Shown in pieces: positions 54,130 to 64,000 of a DNA stretch of 64,000 nucleotides (position 1 is the first letter of the stretch; each line of letters starts with the position of its first letter). Source of the stretch: Phragmites australis (Eukaryota; Streptophyta; Magnoliopsida; Poales; Poaceae). A program made the translations under genes and the position numbers. The notes below the pieces were generated by a model. It had not been told where the DNA came from and searched no databases. It was given only the letters and a program-made list of their open reading frames with translations. Where the stretch lies: positions 26,138,001 to 26,202,000 of the forward strand of contig NC_084930.1 in the NCBI RefSeq assembly GCF_958298935.1. The letters are read 5' to 3'.

Positions 54130-57100
54130 GGTCAAATATCAATATCTCCTTTGGCCAAGATGACTGCACTTAGAATTTTGTATGGCCAGGACACTTCCTG
54201 ATAGTGGTCGAGCTTATGATCAATAATTGACGGGTCACCCGAGTACTCATCAACGGAGGTAGTTCCCTGAACATCCTCTTTGCGAGAGCACTTGAAGGGA
54301 TGTAGATCTCCCAATTTTTCATCAAGCCAATTACCCAAGCCTTCCACAACCTAGTGCACGGTTCTTCGGCCCATCGGTCAGATATTGCTCCCCATTACCT
54401 TCAGGAAGCACGACAATTTCTAGACGAAAAAGATTATATTCGATGTGGTCGACTTCGATATGATACAATGCTATCTTGGGAAGACCTACTCTCACCAAAT
54501 ACATGGCCGCCACGTATTATTCTTATCAGTGCGTGAAGATCCTGGGACCCAAAGGAGTCATTATTGTCAAGGGTTGCCCAAAAGCTGGCCTACGCTGCGA
54601 CAAACGAAGTCTGGACATGGCTACGCAGCATCAACCCAACAAGGAAATGAAAAGCTCGAGACCTAAGGTGGTCGTGAAATCCCATGGTGAAGTCAAAGCA
54701 GTTCCTCTGGACCCAGCGGAGCCCTCCAACAGTTCAGATCAGCTCCAATCTGGATCCCAAATAGGAACTAGCGCTCGTCACTTTCCTCCAGGAAAATGCT
54801 GATGTGTTCACATGGCAACTATTCGACATGCTCGGTATCACCAGGGAGGTGATTGAGCATAAACTAGCTATCCGACCTGATGTAAAGCCGATTAAGCAAA
54901 AACTCCAGCAGTTAGTGCCCAATCGAAAGGAAGCAATCAAAGGCTCACTAAGGCATGATTTAGTCGAGAGGTGGATAATCCCAAGTGGCTTGCCAACCCC
55001 ATCATGGTTAAAAATCAAATAGCAAGTGGTGAATGTATGTTGACTTCACCGATCTCAGAAACACTTGCCCTAAGGACGCTTTTCTTTTTATCATGAATAG
55101 ATCAGATAGTTGACTCCACTTGTGGTAGTGACTATTTAAGTCTTCTCGTTGCCTACTCCGGCTATCATCGTATTAGCATGCATCCTAAAGATAAGGAGAA
55201 GACTTCCTTTATCACTCCTTTTTGAGTCTATTGCTATGTCAAGATGCCCATCGGATTGAAAAATACTCGTGCAACATACGAACGAGGAATGCAGATAATG
55301 CTCCATGACCAGACCGATCGGAATGTCAAGGCCTACGTTGGTGATCTCGTCATCAAAACCAAAAAGAAGGAATATCTCATCTCCGACCCACAAGAAATAT
55401 TCAACAACCTGTGCAAGAATTGAGTCATGTCGAACACAGAGAAATGTGCATTTAGAGTCGATGCATGGAAGCTACTCGGTTACCTGGTGTCATATCAAGG
55501 AATCGAGGTCAATCCTGAGAAAATCAAAGCCATTGAAGAGATGCAACCCCCAAGTCAGTGCGAGAAGTTTAGAGATTAACCGGGTGCATGGTGGCCCTTA
55601 GCCATTTTATCTCCTGACTTGGAGATTGAGGACTTCTTTTTTTTTTCAAGTTGTTATGACAACATGACAAGTTTGAATGGTCAAAAGATGCAGATGAGGC
55701 ATTCAAAAATCTGAAGGGGTAACTTTTCTCCCCTCCCCCCGTGCTAATCACTCCCAACCCAAATGAAGATATCCTCCTATACGTCATTGTCGGACCACGT
55801 GCTGTGGGTGGTGTATTGGTGGCAGGAAGAGAAGTGTCAGACAAAGGAGAAAAAGGCTAGCGACCAGTGTATTACATCAGCGAAGTACTCCACGGTCCCA
55901 ACGAGTGCTACCCACAAGTGTAGAAAGTATTGTATGACGTGCTGATGGCTTTCTGCAAGCTACAACACTATATCCAGGCTCACAAGATCACCGTACCATC
56001 AATATTTTCACTCAGCAAGATCCCATACAGTAGATATGCGATGGGACTAATTTCTGTGTGGTCCGTTGAGCTTGGGGAATTCGATGTTCACTTTGTTCCT
56101 CAAATAGTAATCAAGGAAAAAAGTACTTGCCAATTTCGTGGCCGAGTGGACAGAACTTGATCAACCCAAGGACGATCGTGATGACATCTCGGCATATGTA
56201 CTCTATTCTTCGATGGATCGCTCATGCTTCAAGGCATGGGAGATATGATTATACAAATCTCTCCCATGGGAGAAATCATGTGATACGCTTTGCAGATTGA
56301 TTTCTAGGACACAAATAATGTAGCTGAATATGAGGGTCTGCTCATCGGACTCTGAGTAGTTTTTGCTCTTGGTATCTATTGCCTATTCGTGAAAGGGGAT
56401 TCACAGTTGATGGTGAAGCAAGTCAGAAAGGAGTATGAAACCTCTGATAAGACCATGATGGACTACCTCGTGGAGGTAAGGAAGCTGGAAAAGAAATTGA
56501 TCAGACTCAATGTCAAATATATTCCAAGGAAGGACAATTGCCTCCTCGATAATCTTTCCGCATAGCATCCTCATGATCTCCAGGACAACACGGGACTTTT
56601 GTAGAGAAACTCTCGAAACCATTTGTGAAATCATCAAATGCCACAGCCAAAGGAGTGATGGTCTATGAGACCTATAACCAACTATGGGGCTCGCCAGGAA
56701 TCAATGCCCCAAAAGGAGTCGCAGGGGAACTCATGACTCAGCTCAAAAGTGAAGTTTCATGGATGGACCCAATCCGCAAGTACCTTTAAGATTGAGTTCT
56801 GCCTGAGAAGCATACCCTAATGGATGACACTGTCTATAGAAAAGGCGCCCATAAAGTACTCATGAAATGCATATCTCAGAAGCAGGGTAGAAAACTACTC
56901 GAAGAAATCCATGGAGCGGTGTGTGAAGCTCATGCTTCCTTCAAAACCCTGGCTGGGAAGGCATTTAGAAAAGGATTCTATTGGCCTACAACTCTCTATG
57001 ATGCAAGGAAGTTGGCAAAAAAGTGTACCAGCTGTTAACTTCACAGTAGGCGAGTACATCAACCCGCTTAAGCCCTAAAAACGATCCCCTTGTCATGGCC

Positions 57101-57604
57101 ATTCATGAATTGAGGGTTGGATGTTCTAGGGCCCTTCCTCGTAGCGCTTGGGAGCTTCAAGTTCCTCTTCATCGCAATAGACACCTTCACCAAGTGGATT
57201 GAAGATGAGCCGATCGACAAAATTACTTTTGCAGTCGTCAAGAAGTTCATCATGAAAAGCATCATGACAAGGTTCGGCCTCCCGAGTAGGATCATAACCG
57301 ATTACGACACTCGGTTCTCCAGCATGGCATTCATTGATTACTGCGAAGAACTAGGCATCATAGTTAATTTCGTGTCCGTGGCACATCCAAAAAGTAATTG
57401 ACAAGTCAAGTGGGCAAACAGTCTAGTACTTAAAGGAATCAAGATCCGCATCTTTAACCGCTTATCTGCTTATGCCAAAGCCTGAGCTTTTGAGTTGCCT
57501 AATGTGCTATGGGCACTCTGAACAACATCCAACAGGGCAATGGGTGAAATGTTTTTCTTCCTAGTCTATGGGGCTGAAGCTATGTTGCCCTGTGAGCTTG
57601 TTGG
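54130..57604 (+). pseudogene. Gypsy pol: protease, reverse transcriptase, RNase H, integrase, decayed
   Basis: The protease region is near 54240 (VLINGGSSLNILFARALEGM, with Asn at 54252-54254 in place of the catalytic Asp), followed by FDVVDFDMIQCYLGK and RPTLTKYMAATYYSYQ. Reverse transcriptase covers about 54800-55560: FTWQLFDMLGI, DFTDLRNTCPKDAF, AYSGYHRISMHPKDKEKTSF, VKMPIGLKN. The box normally YVDD reads YVGD (Gly codon 55340-55342). RNase H lies near 56300-56580 (NVAEYEGLLIGL, KGDSQLMVKQV, YIPRKDNCLLDNLS). Integrase runs from 56820, with zinc-binding HGAVCEAHASFKTLAGKAF and CTSC. Its core follows at 57117-57400 (DVLGPFLVALGSFKFLFIAI, DTFTKWIEDEPI, FGLPSRIITDYDTRFSS). Integrase ends abruptly at 57604, where another element is inserted. 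Many stops and frameshifts make it inactive. Confidence 0.88.
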
Positions 57605-58610
57605 TGCAAGATTTAGCAACCCGTACAACACACAAAACCTTGATTACTATCGCTTTTTGCAGTGACTCACGATAGATTTATAGGGCAAAACAACTAATAT
57701 TTTCAAACTACAATGATTTATCACGGATGCTTTACGAGCAAAGCAACAAAGAACCAACATGAAGCACTTCGGCTAGCCCTAGGTGCTCACGGCCATATCA
57801 ACTCTACCCTAGGCAAGAACAGAAGGAAAACAAACAGTAGATGCAGAAATTTGATGATTGACTGTTGATTGTAATCGACCTTCACCCCCTCAACTATTTA
57901 TAAGGGTGGCTTGGACTTGGCCTTATGGAAATAGGAATATGACTCTTTCTCATCCATAGAACATGCCTACACACACCTTGTTCGGTCGAAAGTACCAAAA
58001 GAATCTGAACAGATCTAAAAATCAACATCGAGAACACCTCTCTACTTATTCGATAACCATTGTTTGATCAATGAAGCATTAGCACAAGCCAAAAATAGTT
58101 TTTTACCACAAAGAACACTTCTCTACTTATTCGATAACCAGATGCTTGTTGTGCTAAGTCATTTGCCCTCATATTTTCTTCTCTAAATATGTGAGTGACG
58201 GTAAAATCATCCAAAGTTGTTATAATATCTAAACATCTATCCAAATAGCTATTTAGTGATCCATCAAAGCATTGAAAAATTTTAAAAATATGTTGTACCA
58301 CTAATAATGAATCACCAAATGCCTCTATATTTCTCATACCTATGGATTCTAAAATTTGTAAACTTAACAAGAGAGCTTCATACTTAGCTTGATTATTAGT
58401 ACAAAAATACTCTAAGTGAACCGATGTTTCAAAACATCACATCTAGGTGAAACTAAAACAATACCAACACCTTGACCTTCTCTACAAGCCAAGCCATCAA
58501 AATATGGTCTCTATGGATGCACAAAAACAACACCAATCAACATATCATTATCAACACGATGATCAACAATAAAATTAGCTACAATTTGGCATTTCCTAGA
58601 TTTGAATGGC
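57605..58610 (-). pseudogene. Minus-strand gypsy fragment: RNase H domain and LTR-like tail
   Basis: Minus-strand translation from about 58610 gives VANFIVDHRVDNDM, then PYFDGLACREGQGVGIVLVS. Next come NNQAKYEA-like sequence, ILESIGMRNIEAFGDSLLVV and TVTHIFREENMRANDLAQQA, ending at 58068. This is the RNase H domain of a gypsy polyprotein, different from the plus-strand host copy. Between 58060 and 57605 lies sequence with TTATAAATAG on the minus strand (near 57895-57904), suggesting an LTR. At 57605 the plus strand begins TGCAAGATTTAGC directly after interrupted integrase. The opposite boundary was not identified. Confidence 0.75.
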
Positions 58611-59759
58611 CATTAATTGACGCCTACGGAGAGGATGGGGTCATCGGTGAGGACCTAGATCCCTACTAAACTCGCCGGTGTCGCCGCCCGACCATCGAAA
58701 TATTCAACGACAACGAAGAGGAGTTTAGGAGAGAAAATGGCATTCCCCTGGACTTGTCAGTGTTGCTTCCCCGACTACTCCCTCTGGCTGCCCTCGCTGG
58801 CATGACCAGAGGACAAAGGGGATGAAGTGATCGGCACCTTGCCATCTTTAATAGAGACGCTACTAGATGCCTCCTCTTCCTCCACCTCGACTGCCGCCTC
58901 TTCTTCCAGTATTTCTACTTCTAAGAGGTCCCAGTCCACTTCGTCTTGGACTTGGGATGACTTGGAGGATGCTAGAGGCTTGCCATCTTTAATAGGATGC
59001 TGTTGGCTGCCCTCTTTTCTTCATCCTCCTCCTCGTCGGAGGAGGTATCGATAACCTCCTCCACCAAACCAGATCCAATGGGAGATGATGGTGGCGTGAG
59101 AGGAGAGTAGTCTGGTGAAGGAGGAGGTTCTATGATTGAACTCAAGTTTGATGTGGCTAAGCTTCGGCACTCGGGGGCTTTTTATAGGCTAATAGGGTAG
59201 GGGATAATATCTCTTCAATTCCCAAGCTAATAGGGTCACGCGCACCCAAGCATCACTCAGTCATCGAGGTCGCGTCTTTTCAGCTAGCCCGTGTAGACTA
59301 AGAGGCGGTTAGCCAGAGCAGCCATTTACCTGCTGTGTTTTTTGACATGTTGGATAGTTTAGAAGACGGAACAATCCATTAGTTGTACTTATGCAGCCCT
59401 TTTTCCAGATAGAGAATCTCTTCACCACCATGTGAAACTTCCACTACAATGGTTCAACTTTTGAACCCAGTCCACGATAAGTCTTATTATCCCCATCTTT
59501 TAACAGGAACATGACGATATTTTTGTGCTAATCGGGAATCATACTCGGATGGAACATCTTCTCAAGGACCCGTTTGAGAATTTGAAGGCATTCAGAACCC
59601 CGAGTAGATAATCCGAGACCCTAAGAAAATCTGGTTAGACATATCATCCTAATCGGAAACTAAGTCTTACTCGATAAAACAGTCGGAAAAATGTTTATCT
59701 TTGCTAGCCAAGTACTTGACCCGTCGGAGCCTTATTTCACGTATTGATAGGGGGCTCGA
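58611..59759. other. 3' internal region of the gypsy element with antisense coding-like sequence
   Basis: Between the nested fragment and the 3' LTR, the minus strand reads TPPSSPIGSGLVEEVIDTSS followed by DEEEDEE near 59100-59010. Tat-lineage elements often have antisense open frames in this position, which is the best explanation. No complete frame is present. The polypurine tract GATAGGGGGCTCGA closes the region at 59746-59759. Confidence 0.5.
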
Positions 59760-60179
59760 TGATAACTACTGTATAACTATCATATCTGGATATGTTAGGA
59801 TTTCTTGTAATTCTCAAGATATATCTCTATCTCTGGATGAAAGGAAACCGTCCGTGAGAACCTAGGGTATATCGTAAATAAGGAAGCTTATCTCCAAGAA
59901 TGAGAAATAAGACTCCAGATGACGTACGTCCCTTTATATATATAGAGCATGGGGATCCTATAGAGGATGCAAAGAAGTCATAGACTAGGGTTAGATTCAT
60001 CTAAGAATAGCAACACACCCTTTTGTAACAAACTCTGATCAATATAAGATAAATATAACGTAGGGTTATTATCCTAAAAGAGATCCGAATATGTCTAAAA
60101 CTCCTCTGTGTGATCCTTTGATTCGTTTAATCGAAACATCTTTATCTATTCTACAAGTATATAAAATCAGTGATTTACA
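59760..60179 (+). repeat. 3' LTR of the gypsy element
   Basis: It starts TGATAACTACTGTATAAC directly after the polypurine tract and ends CAGTGATTTACA. It aligns along its length with the LTR at 49795-50279, with many substitutions and several indels, which indicates an old insertion. Confidence 0.85.
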
Positions 60180-61579
60180 TAACGTCAACCGGACCTTTAA
60201 ATGCACTTAATTCTGTTTTGTATTTTTATTCAATCAGATAGCAAGCATTGAAAAATACGAAGGATGGTTCCTGCAAAGAAAAAGACCATGATGACAGGTA
60301 CGGAAAATGCAAGAATATTATTTACTGCCGGAGTCCTATGTATGTACTTGCTCACCTTACGCTTAGTTTAAGCTACAGTATCCAAACTTACAACGTTGAA
60401 CGGCCATTGTCTTTTACTCTCATGTGCTGTTGAAACGATACCGTGCGAAGATGTATCGGAAGTTCGATACACATGCATTCTGCATCATTTCAAGAAAATG
60501 CAGATCACATATGCGCACCCACGCGGAGAGTCCACAGCTGTCATAAGACCATCCCAGTTCTGTTATTTGACGAAGGGATTCTCGTTATTTTCTCTGTTTT
60601 AATATTTTCTCGTGGTTCTCTTCATAAAAAATTTCTTTTTTTTATTCGCTCCACATTAGAATTCTTTCTTATTTTCCTTCATAAATTCCTTAAAAAAAAC
60701 TGTTAAAGATAGAAAAAAAAGAGAATAAGAACGAAGAGGAGAATAAAAAAGAAACTAAATAAAGTGAATACGGTTAGAGATGGTCCAAGAAAAGTCTTAA
60801 GTTGTTCTTTCTATCCATTGGGTGTTCAAAATTTTGAATAAAAAGTTTCAGTTTAAAACATAAACTTCACTCCTGAACTTTTCACTCAGAAGAACTCAAA
60901 TCCCCACGATGCCTAAAGAGAGTAAATTGCATTGGAGATCGTCCCTGATTATTATGCCAAATAAAAAATTGATAAGTCATCCTTTCAGTTGGCTTTTGAG
61001 ATCTAATAAAATAACGATGGGTATGCTAATCAAAAGGACCATTTTTAATGGTTCAAAAGTTGATATTTCACTTTTAGGATCTCTGACATTTTATTGATAT
61101 ATAGAACTGGCTTTCATGGGAGCATGTTTTTTGCATGGTGCTATGTACTAAGACAGTTACGTACATTTATGATAGTAGCTTTAAAATATCCCGTCCCCTC
61201 ATCCACTCATAAATCGATGTCTACGCAACAAATACGCTACATCTTATAAAAAAGAACTTGCACTAAACCTGTTATAGATGCTCATCATTACTAGTTGTAT
61301 AAAAAACAGTAGTGAAAATATATTACTGCCTGTTCTTAAACTCCCGCACTCGAATCATGATGGAGCTGCTAAGAAACGGCGCTGATACCAACTATCAGTA
61401 TCAGTTTATAAAAAAAACAGCAATAACGGAACTAGAACAAAAATAACCGGGTATCCTATTTGTTAGGCTAAATGTCCGAGTGTTATATTTACTAGGCTAG
61501 GGGGTGTTCTATGAGCCTGATACATATGATGAATTACTGAAAATGCAAAATCACTCAGTGTCATGTGCACCCTCCATCT
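60180..61579. other. Spacer with a candidate MITE at about 60543-60795
   Basis: The stretch 60543-60795 begins AAGACCATCCCAG and ends GAGATGGTCCAAG, imperfect inverted ends typical of a small MITE, but no target duplication was confirmed. No gene is supported. The sequence around 61261-61420 contains CACTAAACC and CAGTAGTG and may belong to the CACTA element that follows; its left end is unresolved. Confidence 0.4.
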
Positions 61580-64000
61580 TGAATGTGGGTCCACCCCTGC
61601 AAACCGGCACTGATAGTTGGTACCAGAGTTAGTTTATTACAAGAACTGGCACTGATGATTGTGCTATAGTATAAAGGGAGATCCCTTCTTCCCTGAGCCG
61701 ATCAGAACAGAATCAACTGACATGCCTGCCATTTTTGCCGTCCTTCCGTTTGAGCATTCAAAATTTGAAGGAATCAAGGTGCTCCATGATCAGTAAGATG
61801 ATCTATATCTCATATTTAGTTAGATTACTTGCTAGATATCTCTAGGTTTGATGGTTGATGCTTGTTCCATGATGATAAATTTTGAAAGGAGGTAGAGCTC
61901 CAATTGAGCTCTAATTTAGAAAACGATTACAATTTTGCCATGTATAGGGATAATCTATATTTTATTCATAGTTAGATTTACTAGCTAGATTGCTCTATGT
62001 TGGAATGTAGGTAGTTGCTCTATAGTGATGAATTTTGGAAAGAGATAGAGATCCAATTGAGATCTAATTTAGGAAAAGTTTGCAATGTTATAATTGTTAG
62101 ATGTATAGAGATGATCTACATTTCATTTGTAGTTGGATTATTTGCTAGATTGCTCTAGGTTTGAATGTAGGTGGTTTTTCCCTGGTAAAAAATTTTGGAA
62201 TGAGAAAGAGCTCCAATTGAAATCTAATTTAGCAAAAGTCACAATTTTGTCATTTTAGATGTATAGATATGATTTAAAGAGTAGATTAAAATCAAATGTG
62301 AATAGATGTGGGTGCGTACATTAAAATATAGCTTCAATTTTCTAGTATGTGGATTGTGTATATTTTTAAAGCATTGAATTTAAATACTAATCCAATGGAT
62401 TGCCTCTATTTATTAATCAATGTAGTGAATTTAACATAATTGATAGAATATTGTGCTGTAGGGATGACGCGTCCACCCACGGGTCGCAATCGGACATGGC
62501 CGCCTTTAGAAGATGGGTCCCCACACCCAGCCCAAGTACTAGAAGGAGATGAGCCCTCAAATAGGGACCAATCAAGATGCGTGGTAATTCAATGAGTGTG
62601 TTCTAGATTTTGAAATGTTTAATGATTATAAGTTGTATGGGTTTAATAATAATGATTTGCAGATGGACTGGTCATGGATGTACAAAGATCGTGGGCCAGA
62701 TATTTTTAATGGCATTGAGGCTTTTTTGAGGGTTATTGTGCTGTACAAGAAGCCAAAAAGGAAGCGTACCAATCACCATATAAGCTATTCGTGTGTTGAT
62801 TGCAAGAACGAGAAGCATTTTTGATATATAGAGTAGATTCGTGCACATTTGATTCTCAAGGGTTTCAAGGCTGACTATACCCATTGGACTGAGCATGATG
62901 AACTAGAAGATGTTGTGCGTGAAGGGTAACCAACAGTTGAAGAAGATACAGTCAATGATATGATGGCTAATGAAGACTTCTATATGTCGGCATTCAATGA
63001 TACTTTTGTCGAGAACGATGGGGGTGATACTTTTATTGGTAATAATAAAGATGGCATAGAACAAATATTACATGATGGAGAGAGGGACTTCACTAGTGAA
63101 AGACAACATTAAAGCTCCAACGCATGGTAGAAGATTCTAAAACACCAGTTTACACGAAATGTAAAGACAAGCACAACAAGTTGCATGCGGTGCTGACACT
63201 AATGCAAATGAAGGCTAGCAATGGTTGGGTCGATAAGGGCTTCAATAAATTGTTAGAATTCTTGAGGGAATTTCTTCTAAAGAGAAACATGTTGCCCGAA
63301 AACATATACCATACCAAGCAGGTTGTCTACCCGTTAGGATTGAAAGTAAAGAAAATACATGCATGTGGAAACGATTGCATGTTATTTCGCGGCAAGGATG
63401 CAAACTTGGAAGCGTGTCGCATTTGCAATGCACCATGGTACAAGCGCAACGTTGATGATATCGAGAGCGATGACGTTAAGGTGGTGAAGAGAAAGAAGAA
63501 AGACCTTTCGTTAAGATGGTTTGGTATTTCCCTATAATACTCTGTTTTAAGAGATTGTTTGCTAACAAACGAATAGCTAGTTGATGCGATGGAACACCGA
63601 ACAATGCAAGAAAGATGGAATGCTTAGACACCTTGCTGATGGCATGCAATGGAGGTGATTCGATACAAAATATAAGGAATTCAAAGATGAGGTGAGGAAT
63701 ATAAGGTTTGGGTTGAGTACAGATGGGATGAATCCTTTTTTTAGGTGATGGGATGAATCCTTTAGGCAACATGAGAAGTACTCATAGCACTTGGCGTGTC
63801 TATGGGGTTTTAACAAGAAGACTTGACCCGTTACCCTGTGGACGATATCACAAAAAGCAAAGTCTGCAAGCTTGTCATGCCCACCTTGAGCATTACCACC
63901 ATAGTGGCTATGGGGCAAGTTGACCAATGCGTGGAAGGAGCTATATTCAATGATCTCCTGATACCGTGGGGATACGCCATGGTCAACGTGGACTCTGTAT
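61580..64000 (+). mobile_element. Third CACTA element, left part, internally deleted, cut by the window edge
   Basis: Motifs ACCGGCACTGATAGTTGG and ACTGGCACTGATGATTG near 61605-61665 look like subterminal repeats, and CTATAGTATAAAGGG near 61665 could be a TATA box. A TNP2-type transposase pseudogene follows (62464 on). The true left terminus could not be placed. Near 63800 the sequence jumps from the TNP2 core to the N-terminal domain of the second CACTA gene, so the rest of the transposase has been deleted. Confidence 0.7.
62464..64000 (+). pseudogene. TNP2 transposase remnant fused by deletion to the second-gene domain
   Basis: Exon 1 is short (MTRPPTGRNRTWPPLEDGSP, 62464-62582), with a GTAATT donor as in the 38304 copy. 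The next exon starts MDWSWMYKDRGPDIFNGIEA at 62663 and has SCVDCKNEKHF and IRAHLILKGFKADYTHWTEH. The TNP2 core is readable at 63124-63530 (LMQMKASNGWVDKGF, YPLGLKVKKIHACGNDC, CRICNAPWYKR) and in pieces to DGMNPLGNMRSTHSTW at 63795. From 63815 the frame reads LTRYPVDDITKSKVCKLVMP, then GYAMVNVDSV at the window end. That matches the domain at 44270-44420 and 26760-26890. Stops at 62822, 62928 and others and several frameshifts are present, including a local duplication of GATGGGATGAATCC near 63722 and 63748. Confidence 0.8.

Larger units (their letters stand above)
49795..60179 (+). mobile_element. Ty3/gypsy retrotransposon, probably Tat lineage, decayed, with nested insertions
   Basis: Two related LTRs (49795-50279 and 59760-60179) enclose gag, protease, reverse transcriptase, RNase H and integrase in that order, the order of Ty3/gypsy elements. 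GTGCTGTCTGTGGGGATC just inside the left LTR is the leader signature I know from grass Tat-type elements (GCCGTCTGTGGGGAT). A polypurine tract, GATAGGGGGCTCGA, precedes the right LTR. Insertions inside are a solo LTR at 51372-53058 and a minus-strand gypsy fragment at 57605-58610. The flanking pentamers GACGA and TAACG do not match, so either the ends have eroded or the LTRs come from a recombined copy. All frames are interrupted. Confidence 0.85.

Noticed and set aside
61261..61311. Tiny CACTA...TAGTG unit
   Set aside because: The motifs are short enough to occur by chance, and no subterminal repeats or duplication support a 51-bp element.

Overview
This window looks like nuclear DNA of a grass (Poaceae), from a repeat-rich region. 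The evidence is plant-specific: a plant 3-ketoacyl-CoA synthase, CACTA transposons encoding TNP2-type transposase plus a Ulp1-like protease, multi-kilobase LTRs of a kind common in grass genomes, tRNA-derived SINEs and hAT-type MITEs. The species cannot be named from the sequence. The only intact, clearly functional protein-coding gene I can support is an intronless 482-codon 3-ketoacyl-CoA synthase at 14515-15963 (+). Nearly everything else is transposable-element sequence, mostly decayed and nested.

Layout. 1-6.2 kb: a Ty1/copia integrase fragment (-), a 4.4-kb LTR-like block ending in TGTCA/TGACA with a near-perfect 5-bp target duplication, a hAT-like element and a SINE with a 16-bp target duplication. 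6.2-14.5 kb: spacer, a hAT MITE with a perfect 8-bp duplication (7323-7896), a microsatellite, a pair of TIR elements packed with GTTAC/GTAAC motifs and a 193-bp tandem repeat, and a decayed LINE (-). 14.5-16 kb: the KCS gene. 16.4-18.7 kb: a decayed Ty3/gypsy fragment with LTR (-). 19.0-29.2 kb: a small non-autonomous CACTA element and a large decayed one of the same family (TNP2 gene plus Transposase_24/Ulp1 gene). 30.1-37.3 kb: long LTR-like sequence, probably two copies in opposite orientation. 37308-47523: a structurally complete 10.2-kb CACTA element of a second family with matching GGA target duplications. 49.8-60.2 kb: a decayed Ty3/gypsy element (gag, protease, RT, RNase H, integrase between two diverged LTRs). 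Into it are inserted a 1.69-kb solo LTR (perfect GACGT duplication, eight 73-bp tandem repeats each centred on a G-box) and a minus-strand gypsy RNase H fragment. 61.3-64 kb: the start of a third CACTA element, with an internal deletion that joins TNP2 remains directly to the second-gene domain.

How the parts relate: each CACTA element carries two transcription units, a transposase and a protein ending in a Ulp1-type cysteine protease domain. Both frames are broken in all copies, yet the protease catalytic residues and intron borders are still readable. The points most worth a second look are the G-box/palindrome array inside the solo LTR, and the internal subterminal-type repeat array with TATA box between the two genes of the 10.2-kb CACTA. 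I did not find a defence system, CRISPR array or other non-transposon novelty; most regions without a named feature are ordinary intergenic or degraded repeat sequence.
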